Shown piece by piece: positions 54,501-63,778 of a DNA stretch of 64,000 bases. Source of the stretch: Desulfosudis oleivorans (lineage in GTDB: Bacteria; Desulfobacterota; Desulfobacteria; Desulfobacterales; SURF-7); NCBI GenBank assembly GCA_020723305.1, contig DYJC01000004.1, forward strand, positions 200,261 through 264,260. Reading direction: 5' to 3'. The first letter of the stretch is position 1. Every line of letters starts with the position of its first letter. The notes under the pieces were generated by a model. The model was not told the DNA's origin and did no database searches. It saw only the letters and a list, made by a program, of their open reading frames with translations. Both the position numbers and the translations under genes were made by a program.

Positions 54501-57500
54501 TTAGCCCCTTGAGGGATGGATTTTTTGAATTTTCTCCAGGTCCCAATACAACTCCATGGATTGAAAATCATTTTTGGCTTTTTCAAGATAGGTATTCCCA
54601 ATATTTTTTTCAGTCGGAAGCAGTTTTTCCATATTTGTATTCCAGAAACTGCCGATCTCAAAATATGTCCGGCTCACTTCTATCAGGGCTCCGAGCTTGA
54701 CACCTATGGACAGGCTCTGATCCCATAACCTGAGTGCTTTGCGATGAAAGCCGGTTAACAGGTAATATTTCCCCATAAGTCTATATGCCTCTGTTTGATA
54801 GGATACCACCTTTCTGGAATTTTTTTTTATTTGCCGGCATGCTGCGAACGCTTTTTTCCTGCATATGTTTATTGTCCTCGGATCACCTTTTTTAATAACA
54901 GCCTCTAAACAATATAACTCAAAATGAGCGAGGCTCATGAGATAATGGCAAAGGTATGAAGAAACAATATCTGTTTCAGATCGAATTTTATTGGCTGCAT
55001 CCAAAAATTTTTTCGCATTCGGGAGGTCATCCAAAAACAGGTAAATCAAAACCTTAAACGAGTATAAAACCATGAGAACCTGTTTGAAATCCGTTCTGGA
55101 AACAAATGCTATCCCTTCTTCTGCTTCGATCATAGCTGCCCTGAGCTTGCGGTACTTCAGCAACAACTTGGTGTTTAAAAAATATTTTAAGGTTTGTGAA
55201 AAATCATGTGAATACGTACTGCCGATATCGGATAGCTGTTTAACCAGATAGCGTGCCTCTTGGTATCTGCCCTGCTCTAATCGTATACGACCCAAAAAGG
55301 CGATATATCCGGAAACATGCATGATGGATCCCTGTTGCAGACCAAACTCAACAAGTTCTTTATCATATGATATATCCCAGTTCCCTGTATAATAACATAG
55401 GAACAGATTGGCCATTTCTAAATTTAACCTGGATTTTCCATCATCGGGATCAACTTTTTTCTTTACAAAAGAAAAAATTCTTCTGCTCAATCGAAAGGAA
55501 ACAGCTGACCAGGAAAAGGCCACGCTCAACCCAACAAACATACCAACCCCGCCTTTTATCTTCTTGATATTGTATCTGGAAAGATATCTTGAAAAAAAGA
55601 GGGATTCTATAAAAAATTTTTTTGAGTCCGTGTACACCAAGGTTGAAACCTTGTTATAAAAAAGATTGATCACCTCGATATCGCCGGCCTCCGGTTCTTT
55701 ACGCCATTTTAAAACCGGCAGGTAGAGGCTTACCAGAAAATCCAAAAATGCAAAAAGAAAACAAATAGCTAAAAAAAAGCCTTTTTCAGGAGTTCGAATA
55801 TGATAGCCGGCAAGTGCTTTTTTATAATATATCAGGGCTTCTTTATATTGGCCACGGTTATAAAGGCTATGGGCAATATTCTTTTGCATCATGGCAACCT
55901 TTATAAAGTCTGCACTGTCTCCATATTTTTTCAGATAGATGGCCAACGCTTCCTGGTAATAATAGAAAGCTTCATTAGAAGCTCCAGCACGTAAGGATTC
56001 CTCTCCTGCTTTTAACATACATGTTTCAGCACGATCCATATCATCACTGCCGATATAATGATACGCCAGCATGCCATAAAATTCACTCAACCGGTCTTTA
56101 AATACAATTTCAATGGCAAGTGCAATTTTACCATGCAGTTCCCTGCGTTTCTGGTTCAGCATGGAAGCATATGCTGTTTCCTGAGCAAGGGCATGTTTGA
56201 ATACATACTCAGTTTCCTCAAAACGATAACGCTCTACAATAAGCTGCATCTCTTTCAGTTCTCTCAATGCAGATTCAATCTTTTCCGTATCATCAATTAC
56301 GTGAGATAAAATTCGATGAAAAAAAGTTCTGCCGATTACGGATGCAATCCTCAGTACTTCTCTCGTTGAATCACCCAATCGATCTATTCTTGACATAACA
56401 ACATCATTTACAGTCTGAGGAATTGTAACCGCGTCAACCATATTCGTTATCATATAACAACCATTTTTCCTCACCACGGCTCCGATATCAATAAAGGATC
56501 GCATCACTTCTTCAATAAAGAAAGGATTACCGTCCGCTCTTTGCAAAATCCGGTTTTTTACCTTTTCAGGCATTCCATTGGTCTTAATCAGGCTGTCAAT
56601 CAAACATTCACCCTGGGATTCGGAAAGTGGTTGAATCAGCATTTCAATATATCGATCCGGGTATTGGATCCTTATGTTTCCGACCATTCGATTCATAGTT
56701 GTTTCCGTTATCGGACGGAAAAGATTCGCAAAGAGAATTGAATATTTTTGACACAGAGGAAGCAGTTCGGAAAGTAATTCAATAGAACTAGTATCTGACC
56801 AATGAAGATCTTCCATGATTAAAACAACTGGTCTCTTCGATGACAATTTTACCAGCAACTTTTTAATGCTCTTCGCAATCAGAATTTCCAGCGCATCACC
56901 CTCAATCTCTTCTGTCCTCTGGTGACAATGATCCGGAATGGATAAACCCATAATCGTTGCAACAAATGGAAGGACTTCTTCCGCATCCTCATCAAGGATC
57001 GATCGTATGGCCTTCTCAAGCTTTCTGAAAGAAACTTTTTCCGGGTCATTTTCTTTTATCCCGGCCCAGTTTTGAAACAGATTTGAAAATGAATGAAAAC
57101 CAAACTTGTTCCCCATTGAAATACTTTTCCCCTCGAGAAAAATGAATTTTCGACACACTTTCATTTTCCTGACTTCATATAAAATGCGGGATTTCCCAAT
57201 CCCTGCCTCTCCTGTGATACTGATAATTCCTCCGCTACCTTCCGATAGCTTTTGAAAGCATGATGTAATCATAGCTACTTCTGTATCGCGGCCTATCAGT
57301 TCTGAAAAAATCATCCTGTGACTGGCCAATTCATTATGATAAACCGGCCTTTTCCCCGGAAGCAGTTCATAAATCGACATGATTTCACTCTTCCCTTTTA
57401 AGACCAGCGGTTTTAATTTCTTAAATTGAAATCTTCCCCTGACTGCATGATAGGTATCCTGCCCAACAAGTATCTGGCCGACCTGTGAAATGCTTTCAAG

Positions 57501-57932
57501 TCTTGACGCGATATTCACGGTGTCTCCCATTACCGTATATTCCTTTTTCCGATTACCACCAATGGCACCGGCAAGAACGGTTCCCGTATTGATACCCACA
57601 TGAATATCCAACTGTGCTCCGAATCTGTTTTCCCTGTTTAACAGATTCAGTCTGTTCTGAATCTCAAGAGCGGTTTGTATGGCCTTGTAAGCTGCATTCT
57701 CGATGGCTGCAGGTACGCCAAACAATGCCATAACGCAGTCGCCCATAAATTTGTCAATCGTGCCGCCATACTTTTCAATAATATGCTCCATCATTGCAAA
57801 ACAGCGATTCATGATACTGGATACTTCCTCTGGGTCCATCTGTTCCGACATCGCCGTAAATCCGGATATATCAGCAAACATAACTGTCACGACACGTCGT
57901 TCGGGCTCTTGATTCGGAGAATACAAACTCAT
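54501..57932 (-). CDS. Class III nucleotide cyclase fused to AAA-type ATPase and TPR-like region
   Basis: 1143 aa. Residues about 12-195 form a class III cyclase: VMFADISGFT and FMGDCVMALFG carry the two metal-binding Asp, and KEYTVMGDTVNIASRLE carries the base-recognising Lys and Asp and the transition-state Asn and Arg. It should make cAMP. Residues about 215-640 are a STAND-type ATPase with P-loop GEAGIGKSR and LIMEDLHWSD. The remainder is helical repeat (TPR-like), with hydrophobic stretches near 745-765. This layout is common in large signalling cyclases. The input is unknown. Confidence 0.9.
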   Translation of the reverse strand: MSLYSPNQEPERRVVTVMFADISGFTAMSEQMDPEEVSSIMNRCFAMMEHIIEKYGGTIDKFMGDCVMALFGVPAAIENAAYKAIQTALEIQNRLNLLNRENRFGAQLDIHVGINTGTVLAGAIGGNRKKEYTVMGDTVNIASRLESISQVGQILVGQDTYHAVRGRFQFKKLKPLVLKGKSEIMSIYELLPGKRPVYHNELASHRMIFSELIGRDTEVAMITSCFQKLSEGSGGIISITGEAGIGKSRILYEVRKMKVCRKFIFLEGKSISMGNKFGFHSFSNLFQNWAGIKENDPEKVSFRKLEKAIRSILDEDAEEVLPFVATIMGLSIPDHCHQRTEEIEGDALEILIAKSIKKLLVKLSSKRPVVLIMEDLHWSDTSSIELLSELLPLCQKYSILFANLFRPITETTMNRMVGNIRIQYPDRYIEMLIQPLSESQGECLIDSLIKTNGMPEKVKNRILQRADGNPFFIEEVMRSFIDIGAVVRKNGCYMITNMVDAVTIPQTVNDVVMSRIDRLGDSTREVLRIASVIGRTFFHRILSHVIDDTEKIESALRELKEMQLIVERYRFEETEYVFKHALAQETAYASMLNQKRRELHGKIALAIEIVFKDRLSEFYGMLAYHYIGSDDMDRAETCMLKAGEESLRAGASNEAFYYYQEALAIYLKKYGDSADFIKVAMMQKNIAHSLYNRGQYKEALIYYKKALAGYHIRTPEKGFFLAICFLFAFLDFLVSLYLPVLKWRKEPEAGDIEVINLFYNKVSTLVYTDSKKFFIESLFFSRYLSRYNIKKIKGGVGMFVGLSVAFSWSAVSFRLSRRIFSFVKKKVDPDDGKSRLNLEMANLFLCYYTGNWDISYDKELVEFGLQQGSIMHVSGYIAFLGRIRLEQGRYQEARYLVKQLSDIGSTYSHDFSQTLKYFLNTKLLLKYRKLRAAMIEAEEGIAFVSRTDFKQVLMVLYSFKVLIYLFLDDLPNAKKFLDAANKIRSETDIVSSYLCHYLMSLAHFELYCLEAVIKKGDPRTINICRKKAFAACRQIKKNSRKVVSYQTEAYRLMGKYYLLTGFHRKALRLWDQSLSIGVKLGALIEVSRTYFEIGSFWNTNMEKLLPTEKNIGNTYLEKAKNDFQSMELYWDLEKIQKIHPSRG

Positions 57933-58202
57933 AGCACATCCATTGCATTATTGATGCGTTCAATAAGGAACTGTTTATACAGTTATTACGATGTTTTCAT
58001 TGAACCAGGAAGGTAAATTCTCTTTTTCGTAATTTGTATTATCATATGATTCAAATAAATCAAGCAAAATTAAATAACAATTATCTATAAAATTATTATG
58101 TAAATAAGCTGATTCATCGAAAATCAATTTCTCAATTTTTAGAGTAATTCGCGGATATTGGCAGGGTGGCGTTCTTACCAGAGGAAGGCGCTTGAATCAT
58201 CT

Positions 58203-59426
58203 TCAAAGTACCAGTATGTCCGCAACCAGTTCCCAAAGATACTTGACCTCCAAATCTCCCATTCCATATTTATTTTTTACTGCATTTAGCTGTCCATGGC
58301 AGCTATGACAGGGAACAATAATCATCTTCACTCCTGCCGCCTTGATCTGCTCCATTTTTTTCCTGCCATAAAAAATTCGTTCCTCATCATACCCAGTGAC
58401 CAGGGTACCGCCGCCACCACCACAGCAGTATTGACCTATTCCTGCCGGATACAGATCCATCCACTCTTCAAGACACTGGTCCAGTATCCAGCGGGGTTCA
58501 TCAAAAAAACCATGCCCAAAAATCTTTTGAGCTTTTCGTCCATAATTGCAGGGATCATGATAGGCAGCCTTTACAGACACCTTTGATTTATCCAGTTTGA
58601 TTTGGCCATTTTGAATATACTTGATCAGCAAATCAAATACAGTATAAGTTCCAAATTTTTTCAATACTTCCGGATACCATTTTTCAAGACCAGACCTGGT
58701 CGCAAGATAGGCATGACCTCATTCCGGCCAAAGCAGATTTTTTGCCTGAAGCCGCTCCATATTTTCTGCAACCCGGCCGGCCATAATTCTCATTTTTTCA
58801 TCATCCCCGGTAAACAGCCCCCAGTTCGTTCCCTCCCAATTGATGGAAGGTACCGTCCAGTCCTCCTTGGCCGCAAAAAAAATCTTCCACCAGTGCTTTA
58901 AATCATCTGTATGGGTATTTACGAGTTTATTGTGTATGGTTGTCAGAATATTAGCCCCTATTTTATCCACCGGAACCACAAAATCTTCGAATCCGGGTTC
59001 TTGTGCAATCTCTTCTCCGACATCCTGAAGGATAAAAACAAAGTCTTCCTGTGGCAGTCCCAGATTATTGCCGGTCTGAATGGCCATGTCCAGCCCTTTA
59101 TGGAGAATGCCGGGAACCTTGTCCCTGTCTCTCAAGGATCGAATCTTCCGGATCAGACCCGGAATATCGACTTCCATCGGGCATACATTCTCACATTTTG
59201 CGCACATGGTGCAAATCCATGGCCATCTGGACGAAACGATTTCTTCCTGCATACCAAGGGAAACCATGCGTACGATTTTGCGGGGATCAAACCCGTCAAT
59301 CCCTGAAACCGGACAAGAGCTTGAGCAGACTCCGCAAGTAATACAATAGTCCTGAGAATGAGGCCATGATCTCAAACAGCCCCGGTTCAGATTGTTCATA
59401 TCAATCATTTTATCTGTTTCAGTCAT
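58203..59426 (-). CDS. Selenocysteine-containing HdrD/DsrK-like iron-sulfur protein
   Basis: 407 aa if TGA at 58719-58721 (codon 236) is read as selenocysteine. N-terminal ferredoxin motifs are Cys28-x2-x2-x3 (CITCGVCSSSCP) and CTMCAKCENVCP (about 72-83). The first CCG domain ends LLWPE-Sec-GHAYLATR, where the family has E-C-G-H-A-Y; the second has YHDPCNYGR, YCCGGGGG and PCHSCHG. Without recoding, the first 235 codons and the later part would be two broken genes. The frame matches exactly, and a hairpin like a bacterial SECIS lies at 58688-58701. AGGACGG precedes ATG 59426. It is the last gene of a three-gene Hdr/Qmo-like operon. Confidence 0.88.
58688..58721 (-). promoter_or_regulatory. UGA codon with bacterial SECIS-like hairpin
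   Basis: The UGA (58719-58721) is followed after 17 nt by GACCA (58697-58701), loop GGTC (58693-58696) and TGGTC (58688-58692): five perfect pairs and a 4-nt loop beginning GG, 22 nt from the UGA. Bacterial SECIS elements have an apical loop about 16-37 nt after the UGA and a G in its first two positions, as here. Confidence 0.8.
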
Positions 59427-59437
59427 CTTTTCCGTCC

Positions 59438-61057
59438 TTATGAATACTTCAGGTTCTTCCGGATCACGCTCGGACCGAGCTCCAGTAGTTGTTTTTGAAA
59501 TGCATTTACGATCCTGCCAAACTCTGTTCCCATATTTGCTGCGATGGTCTCGATATGCAGGCGTTCTTTTTCAAATCCCATAACCGACAACCGGGCCTTG
59601 ACATTTTCCGCTCTTGTTTTTGCATAATGATTTCCAACCTCTGAATGACAGTTCCCTGGATGACATGTCAGAAGGATTACCCCGTCTGCTCCTTTCATAA
59701 AGGTGCTTAAAATATGGCCCATTGAAACGCCGCCGGCACACGGGACTGCTACGATTTTGAGACCTTCCGGCAGGCTGTTTTGAAGTTGATCTGTTGCCAG
59801 TCGAAATGACCTGCCCGCAGATCGTGTGCAGCAAAAAGCAACGATTTCCGGGATAAACTCTTCTGTCTGATCCAAAATCCTGCTGACATGAATTTTGTCC
59901 AGGTCATCAGAAATTCCAGGACCGGACCAGGTAATATACTCCCGGGGACACTCCGCAACACAAATTCCACACCCTTCACACGCATCTGCACAAACCATCA
60001 CTCTGCCTTCCAGCCTGATCGCTTTATACGGGCAGATCCGAAAGCAGGTAATGCATCTCGCGCACTCCACAACGCCGATTTTGGCTTTACCAACAGAAAC
60101 CGGTTCGGTTTTTTCCGCTGTCAGGCGCATCATAACAAGTGCAGCATTGCCGGCATCATCCAGCTTGGTTTTATGATCAGCGATACACCGTGACGAACCA
60201 ACAACCAGGATTCCTTTTCGATTGGTAAAAACAGTTTCCCTGTGAACATTATCGGTCTGTAAAAAACCGGCCTTATCCTGATTCAGCTCAAACACCCCTG
60301 CCAATGCTTCCAGATTCTCAGATGGCAAAAGCTCTTCATCCACTACCGCCAAATCCGGAAAAATCTTTACCGGTGATTGCAGAATTTCATCCTGGTATAC
60401 CACGGTAACTCTTCCGTCATCCGACTGTGCAACCACAGGGGGTATCTGATTGAGCTTGGCATAAAAAACACCGGATGCTTTCGTCTCCCTGTAAAGTTTT
60501 TCAAGACCTTCCCCGCCGACCTTAAGATTCCCGGTGAGAACAAAGACTTCCTGGTGATAATCTTTTTGTAACTGAAATGCGCAGGTCATTATTTCATTCA
60601 GTACAACCGGATTGCTTTCCTGATTGCATCCTGTCAAAAAAAGCACCTTGAGCCCCTCTTTTAATAAGCCTTGAGGACTTGTTTTGTTTTCAATTGCGTT
60701 TACTATCTCCGACAGGGAAATAACGGAATCCGAAGGCCTGAGTCCATAGCTTTCAAAATTGTCTTTTCTTCGATACTCTTCAGCAATCACGACCCCGGAA
60801 ACAGTCTCTGAAATATCCTTTTCGTTGGAGCGAATGGTTATCCGGAAATCATTTACACATCCTCGGCAGGAAATTATTTCAGAATTACTGTAGAGTAAAG
60901 TGCCAGTATTCTCTTTCTGAATCGGTTCCTTCAAAAAATCTGCCCGGTCAATTTCCTTTCTTGAAACCAGAACAGTGCCAATACCATTGGCTGATAACTC
61001 TTTTGCGGTTTTGATGGCACTCGCTCCATCACCGGCGATTAAAACTTTTACCGTCAA
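59438..61057 (-). CDS. QmoB/HdrA-like flavoprotein subunit with ferredoxin and MvhD-like domains
   Basis: 539 aa. The start VKVLIAGDGASAIKTAKELS is a degenerate FAD-binding fold. Residues about 330-390 carry two 4Fe-4S motifs (CARCITCFRICPYKA and CADACEGCGICVAECP). The C-terminal about 120 residues look like MvhD, the small electron-transfer protein of F420-non-reducing hydrogenase, with LLTCHPGNCHSEVGN and an N-terminal CCT instead of the usual CNWC. This order recalls QmoB and HdrA-MvhD fusions. It follows the HdrA-like gene by 15 nt and precedes the selenoprotein gene by 11 nt. Confidence 0.82.
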   Translation of the reverse strand: MTVKVLIAGDGASAIKTAKELSANGIGTVLVSRKEIDRADFLKEPIQKENTGTLLYSNSEIISCRGCVNDFRITIRSNEKDISETVSGVVIAEEYRRKDNFESYGLRPSDSVISLSEIVNAIENKTSPQGLLKEGLKVLFLTGCNQESNPVVLNEIMTCAFQLQKDYHQEVFVLTGNLKVGGEGLEKLYRETKASGVFYAKLNQIPPVVAQSDDGRVTVVYQDEILQSPVKIFPDLAVVDEELLPSENLEALAGVFELNQDKAGFLQTDNVHRETVFTNRKGILVVGSSRCIADHKTKLDDAGNAALVMMRLTAEKTEPVSVGKAKIGVVECARCITCFRICPYKAIRLEGRVMVCADACEGCGICVAECPREYITWSGPGISDDLDKIHVSRILDQTEEFIPEIVAFCCTRSAGRSFRLATDQLQNSLPEGLKIVAVPCAGGVSMGHILSTFMKGADGVILLTCHPGNCHSEVGNHYAKTRAENVKARLSVMGFEKERLHIETIAANMGTEFGRIVNAFQKQLLELGPSVIRKNLKYS

Positions 61058-61072
61058 GAAATTTCTCCAATT

Positions 61073-62101
61073 TTAATTATGTTGTGTCTGAAAATAATTC
61101 AGGACATCCAAAGCTACCCTTCCTGCATCTGCAATGGATTCTGTTATGCTTTTGGGCCCCGTTGCCGTTCCTGCTGCAAAAACCCCGGGAGCGGATACCA
61201 TGGATTGTTCATCTAAAAATTCACTTCCAGTGGATTTCAACCCGATTTTTTCCGCTATGGGATCTGCATTCCGGTTCGGTGTTATCCCGACCGAAAGCAC
61301 AACCAGATCAAACAGCTCTTCCGTCTGTTTCCTCAAAGCGGGCAAATAATATTCCAGTTTTATTTTTCGATCATCTGTTAAAAAAACATCCCCGGGTATT
61401 GCACGGATCATTCTGACCTGGTCCTTGATCAAATCATAATTATTCTGGAAGTCTTTTCCAAATGACTGGACATCAATATAAAAAACAGAAATCTCCATGC
61501 TCTTTTCCCTGAATTTGATAAGCCTTGCCATTCGAAGCGCTGATCCGCAACATACCTTTGAACACCAGAGATGGTTCAGGCTTGAATCCCGGCTGCCCAC
61601 ACACTGGATAAACGCAATTTTCTTTGGAACGCTCCCATCTGATGGCCTCTTCACAACCCCATCCTGACGTAATCTTTTTTCAAGGTCAAGATTGGTGATT
61701 ACATCATCAAACCGTTTATACCCGAACGGCTTGTCTATGGGATCAAACGGCTGAAAACCGGTTGCCATGACAACAGCGTCAACCTCACAAGCCTGCTTTT
61801 CATGATTCCGGTCAACAAAGGATATGGCAAATCCATCTTTTTTAACGATATCCGTCAGACAAACTCCGGAGTATATGGTTATATTCGGATGGGAAACAGC
61901 GGCATCGATTTTTTCTTCCACAATACAGGCACCACACTTTACGCAATCATCGGTTGCCTTGCACGTAAACTGTCTTGCATATCCGCCAACTGTTTTTTCT
62001 TTTTCTATCAGGACTACCTTGACATCAAACTTTGCCAGTTCAATGGCGGTTGTCAGGCCAGCCACACCACTTCCGATAATCAATACTTTTTTATCAGGCA
62101 T
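61073..62101 (-). CDS. HdrA/QmoA-like FAD-containing subunit
   Basis: 342 aa from ATG 62101. The start KKVLIIGSGVAGLTTAIELA is a GxGxxG FAD fold, followed by CKATDDCVKCGACIVEEKI and the HdrA motif FIQCVGSRDSS...WCSKVCC. It lacks ferredoxin domains at the end and so resembles QmoA. A start at ATG 62140 (MSAKRDQGG) or GTG 62212 is possible; none has a strong ribosome binding site. It is the first gene of the operon and probably binds the flavin that splits or collects electrons. Confidence 0.8.
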   Translation of the reverse strand: MPDKKVLIIGSGVAGLTTAIELAKFDVKVVLIEKEKTVGGYARQFTCKATDDCVKCGACIVEEKIDAAVSHPNITIYSGVCLTDIVKKDGFAISFVDRNHEKQACEVDAVVMATGFQPFDPIDKPFGYKRFDDVITNLDLEKRLRQDGVVKRPSDGSVPKKIAFIQCVGSRDSSLNHLWCSKVCCGSALRMARLIKFREKSMEISVFYIDVQSFGKDFQNNYDLIKDQVRMIRAIPGDVFLTDDRKIKLEYYLPALRKQTEELFDLVVLSVGITPNRNADPIAEKIGLKSTGSEFLDEQSMVSAPGVFAAGTATGPKSITESIADAGRVALDVLNYFQTQHN

Positions 62102-62218
62102 TCTCGATTCAATTCCCCCCTGATCACGCTTTGCAGACATGATCCATTTTACAATAGTGATGCTTCTAAACAGCAATACACAATGATATCCAAATAATAT
62201 AAAAGTGATCACAGGTCA

Positions 62219-62278
62219 AGGTAACAAAGAACAGGTAACAAAGAATTACTTGACAGAATTCTTACCCCTGTTTTATCC
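62219..62278 (+). promoter_or_regulatory. 14-bp tandem repeat and promoter in the divergent region
   Basis: AGGTAACAAAGAAC (62219-62232) is followed directly by AGGTAACAAAGAAT (62233-62246), 13 of 14 bp alike. TTGACA begins at 62250 and TTATCC lies 17 nt after it (62273-62278), a weak -10. The region lies between the Hdr-like operon and the MerR-type regulator; the repeat may be an operator for one or both. Confidence 0.5.
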
Positions 62279-62386
62279 TGCGTTCATTTTAGTTTACGAT
62301 TTTTTACAACGGTTCATTATCCGGATAAAGCGATGAAGACACAGTACACTGAAATTCGCTTTGTATATCAACACAGGAGTTTCCAA

Positions 62387-63136
62387 TTGAAAATCAGCGA
62401 ACTTGTTAAACAAACCGGGGTTACAAAAGAAACAATCCATTATTACATTCGGGAGGGCATCCTGCGTAAACCGAAAAAATCAGGGAAAAACACGGCTGAT
62501 TATAATCAAAAATATATTGATCAGATCAACCTTATAAAATCTTTGCGTGAAAACTACTTCCTTCCCCTGCCTGTCATTAAGCAACTGATTACCATGCAGA
62601 AGAAAAAATCAGATCTGGACCAAACCTCATTTCATTTTTTGAGTAATCATTTCAAACCGCTTGAGCAGCTATTATCCAATGAAATTATCGGCAGAGATAA
62701 TTTTAAAAACAAAACCGGCCTCGATGACAATACGCTTTCATTAATGGAAGAATGGAATGTCATCAATGGTGAGGACATAGAGGGTACAACCCGTTATTTG
62801 GCGGATGATGTGATCATCGGAAAACTGATTGCAGATATGAAACGGCTCGGCATGATACCAAAATCCGGTTTTGATCCCAAATTATTAAAAGAATTTACGG
62901 ATTTTTTTCGTGAACTCGCCAAAAAAAATATCAAATTATTCTGGAATGCGAACTGGGGTGATATATCCATGGAAGAACTGACCATGAAAGGGATTCGGGC
63001 AACTGAGGTTTTAAGTCTGTTTTTTTATCACAGTTACCGGAAGGCGGTTCGTGAAGAATTTAAAGAATACATTAAAACCATAAATCCGGATCCAATTGTA
63101 AATATCCGGTCACGGCAATTCTCGATGAAAGCATAG
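62387..63136 (+). CDS. MerR-family transcriptional regulator
   Basis: 249 aa from TTG 62387. MKISELVKQTGVTKETIHYYIREGIL is the MerR winged helix, given here as KISELVKQTGVTKETIHYYI; the extra C-terminal domain (about 100-249) is unknown and not a metal-binding loop. TTG is chosen because AGGAG lies 7 nt upstream and gives the family's start; the open frame from ATG 62333 would add 18 residues. It is divergent from the Hdr-like operon and may control it. Confidence 0.85.
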   Translation: MKISELVKQTGVTKETIHYYIREGILRKPKKSGKNTADYNQKYIDQINLIKSLRENYFLPLPVIKQLITMQKKKSDLDQTSFHFLSNHFKPLEQLLSNEIIGRDNFKNKTGLDDNTLSLMEEWNVINGEDIEGTTRYLADDVIIGKLIADMKRLGMIPKSGFDPKLLKEFTDFFRELAKKNIKLFWNANWGDISMEELTMKGIRATEVLSLFFYHSYRKAVREEFKEYIKTINPDPIVNIRSRQFSMKA

Positions 63137-63157
63137 AGAACGAAAGGAACTGAAGGT

Positions 63158-63460
63158 TCAAATTTCCCAAGATATTTTCCCATCATAAGTTTTGTAAATG
63201 GAGAGAACGCAAGCCGCATTCTTTCCCAACAACAGACTTCGGATCAGGCCTCTGGTTGATCCATCTTCATATAGTTGCTTGGTCATTTTGCCTCAATCTT
63301 CATTCAATTTATAGTCGTGACAAAAAACTTCGTCTACCCATCTCCTGGTATAGGCCCTAACAATGTCAGTAGACCGCCATGTAATATCATCATACCTGAT
63401 ACCTGGGCCCAAAATCCAAACCATTAACTCATTTTTCACCGCGAAATAGGATATATCGCC
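63158..63460 (-). pseudogene. Decayed transposase fragment (IS4-like)
   Basis: On the minus strand the frame reads STDIVRAYTRRWVDEVFCHD then YKLNED, an in-frame TGA where homologues have Trp, then GKMTKQLYEDGSTRGLIRSLLL. This is the C-terminal part of a DDE transposase with the RRW(x)(x)E(V)F and SRGLILSLLLDH-like features. No start, no N-terminal catalytic half and no inverted ends are visible. Confidence 0.6.
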
Positions 63461-63561
63461 TTAATTTCTCCCTTTTCTATCCGGTTTTTCCAAGCCTTTC
63501 AAACAGCACATAACATATTGCCAAAAAAATCCTGTGCTGATTATATATCTGATTATATATC

Positions 63562-63590
63562 TTGACAGCCCCCTTTTTGTCGGCTATAAC
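63562..63590 (+). promoter_or_regulatory. Strong sigma-70 promoter with upstream 12-bp repeats
   Basis: TTGACA (63562-63567), 17-nt spacer, TATAAC (63585-63590): one of the best promoter matches in the window. Two tandem CTGATTATATAT units (63537-63548 and 63549-63560) lie just upstream. It points at the small protein gene at 63779, leaving an approximately 180-nt leader. The remaining 63461-63778 holds no other recognisable gene. Confidence 0.6.
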
Positions 63591-63778
63591 CCATAGCCAC
63601 TGAACGAATAATTAACATCATCTATCATAATGTACATTTAAAAAAACAGCAAAAATATTCAAAAACTCATCCAAATGAGATAATAAATCGTAGTCAATTG
63701 TCACACGGATCATACCGGAAAATAATTTCTATTTCCCGGCGAAAGTTTACGACTGAAAATCCTATGGAAGGGACCGTT

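Noticed and set aside
58664-58719. Two separate genes or a frameshift at the HdrD-like gene
   Set aside because: The two parts are in the same frame, with only a TGA between them, and the sequence around the TGA is family-conserved. A frameshift is not needed.
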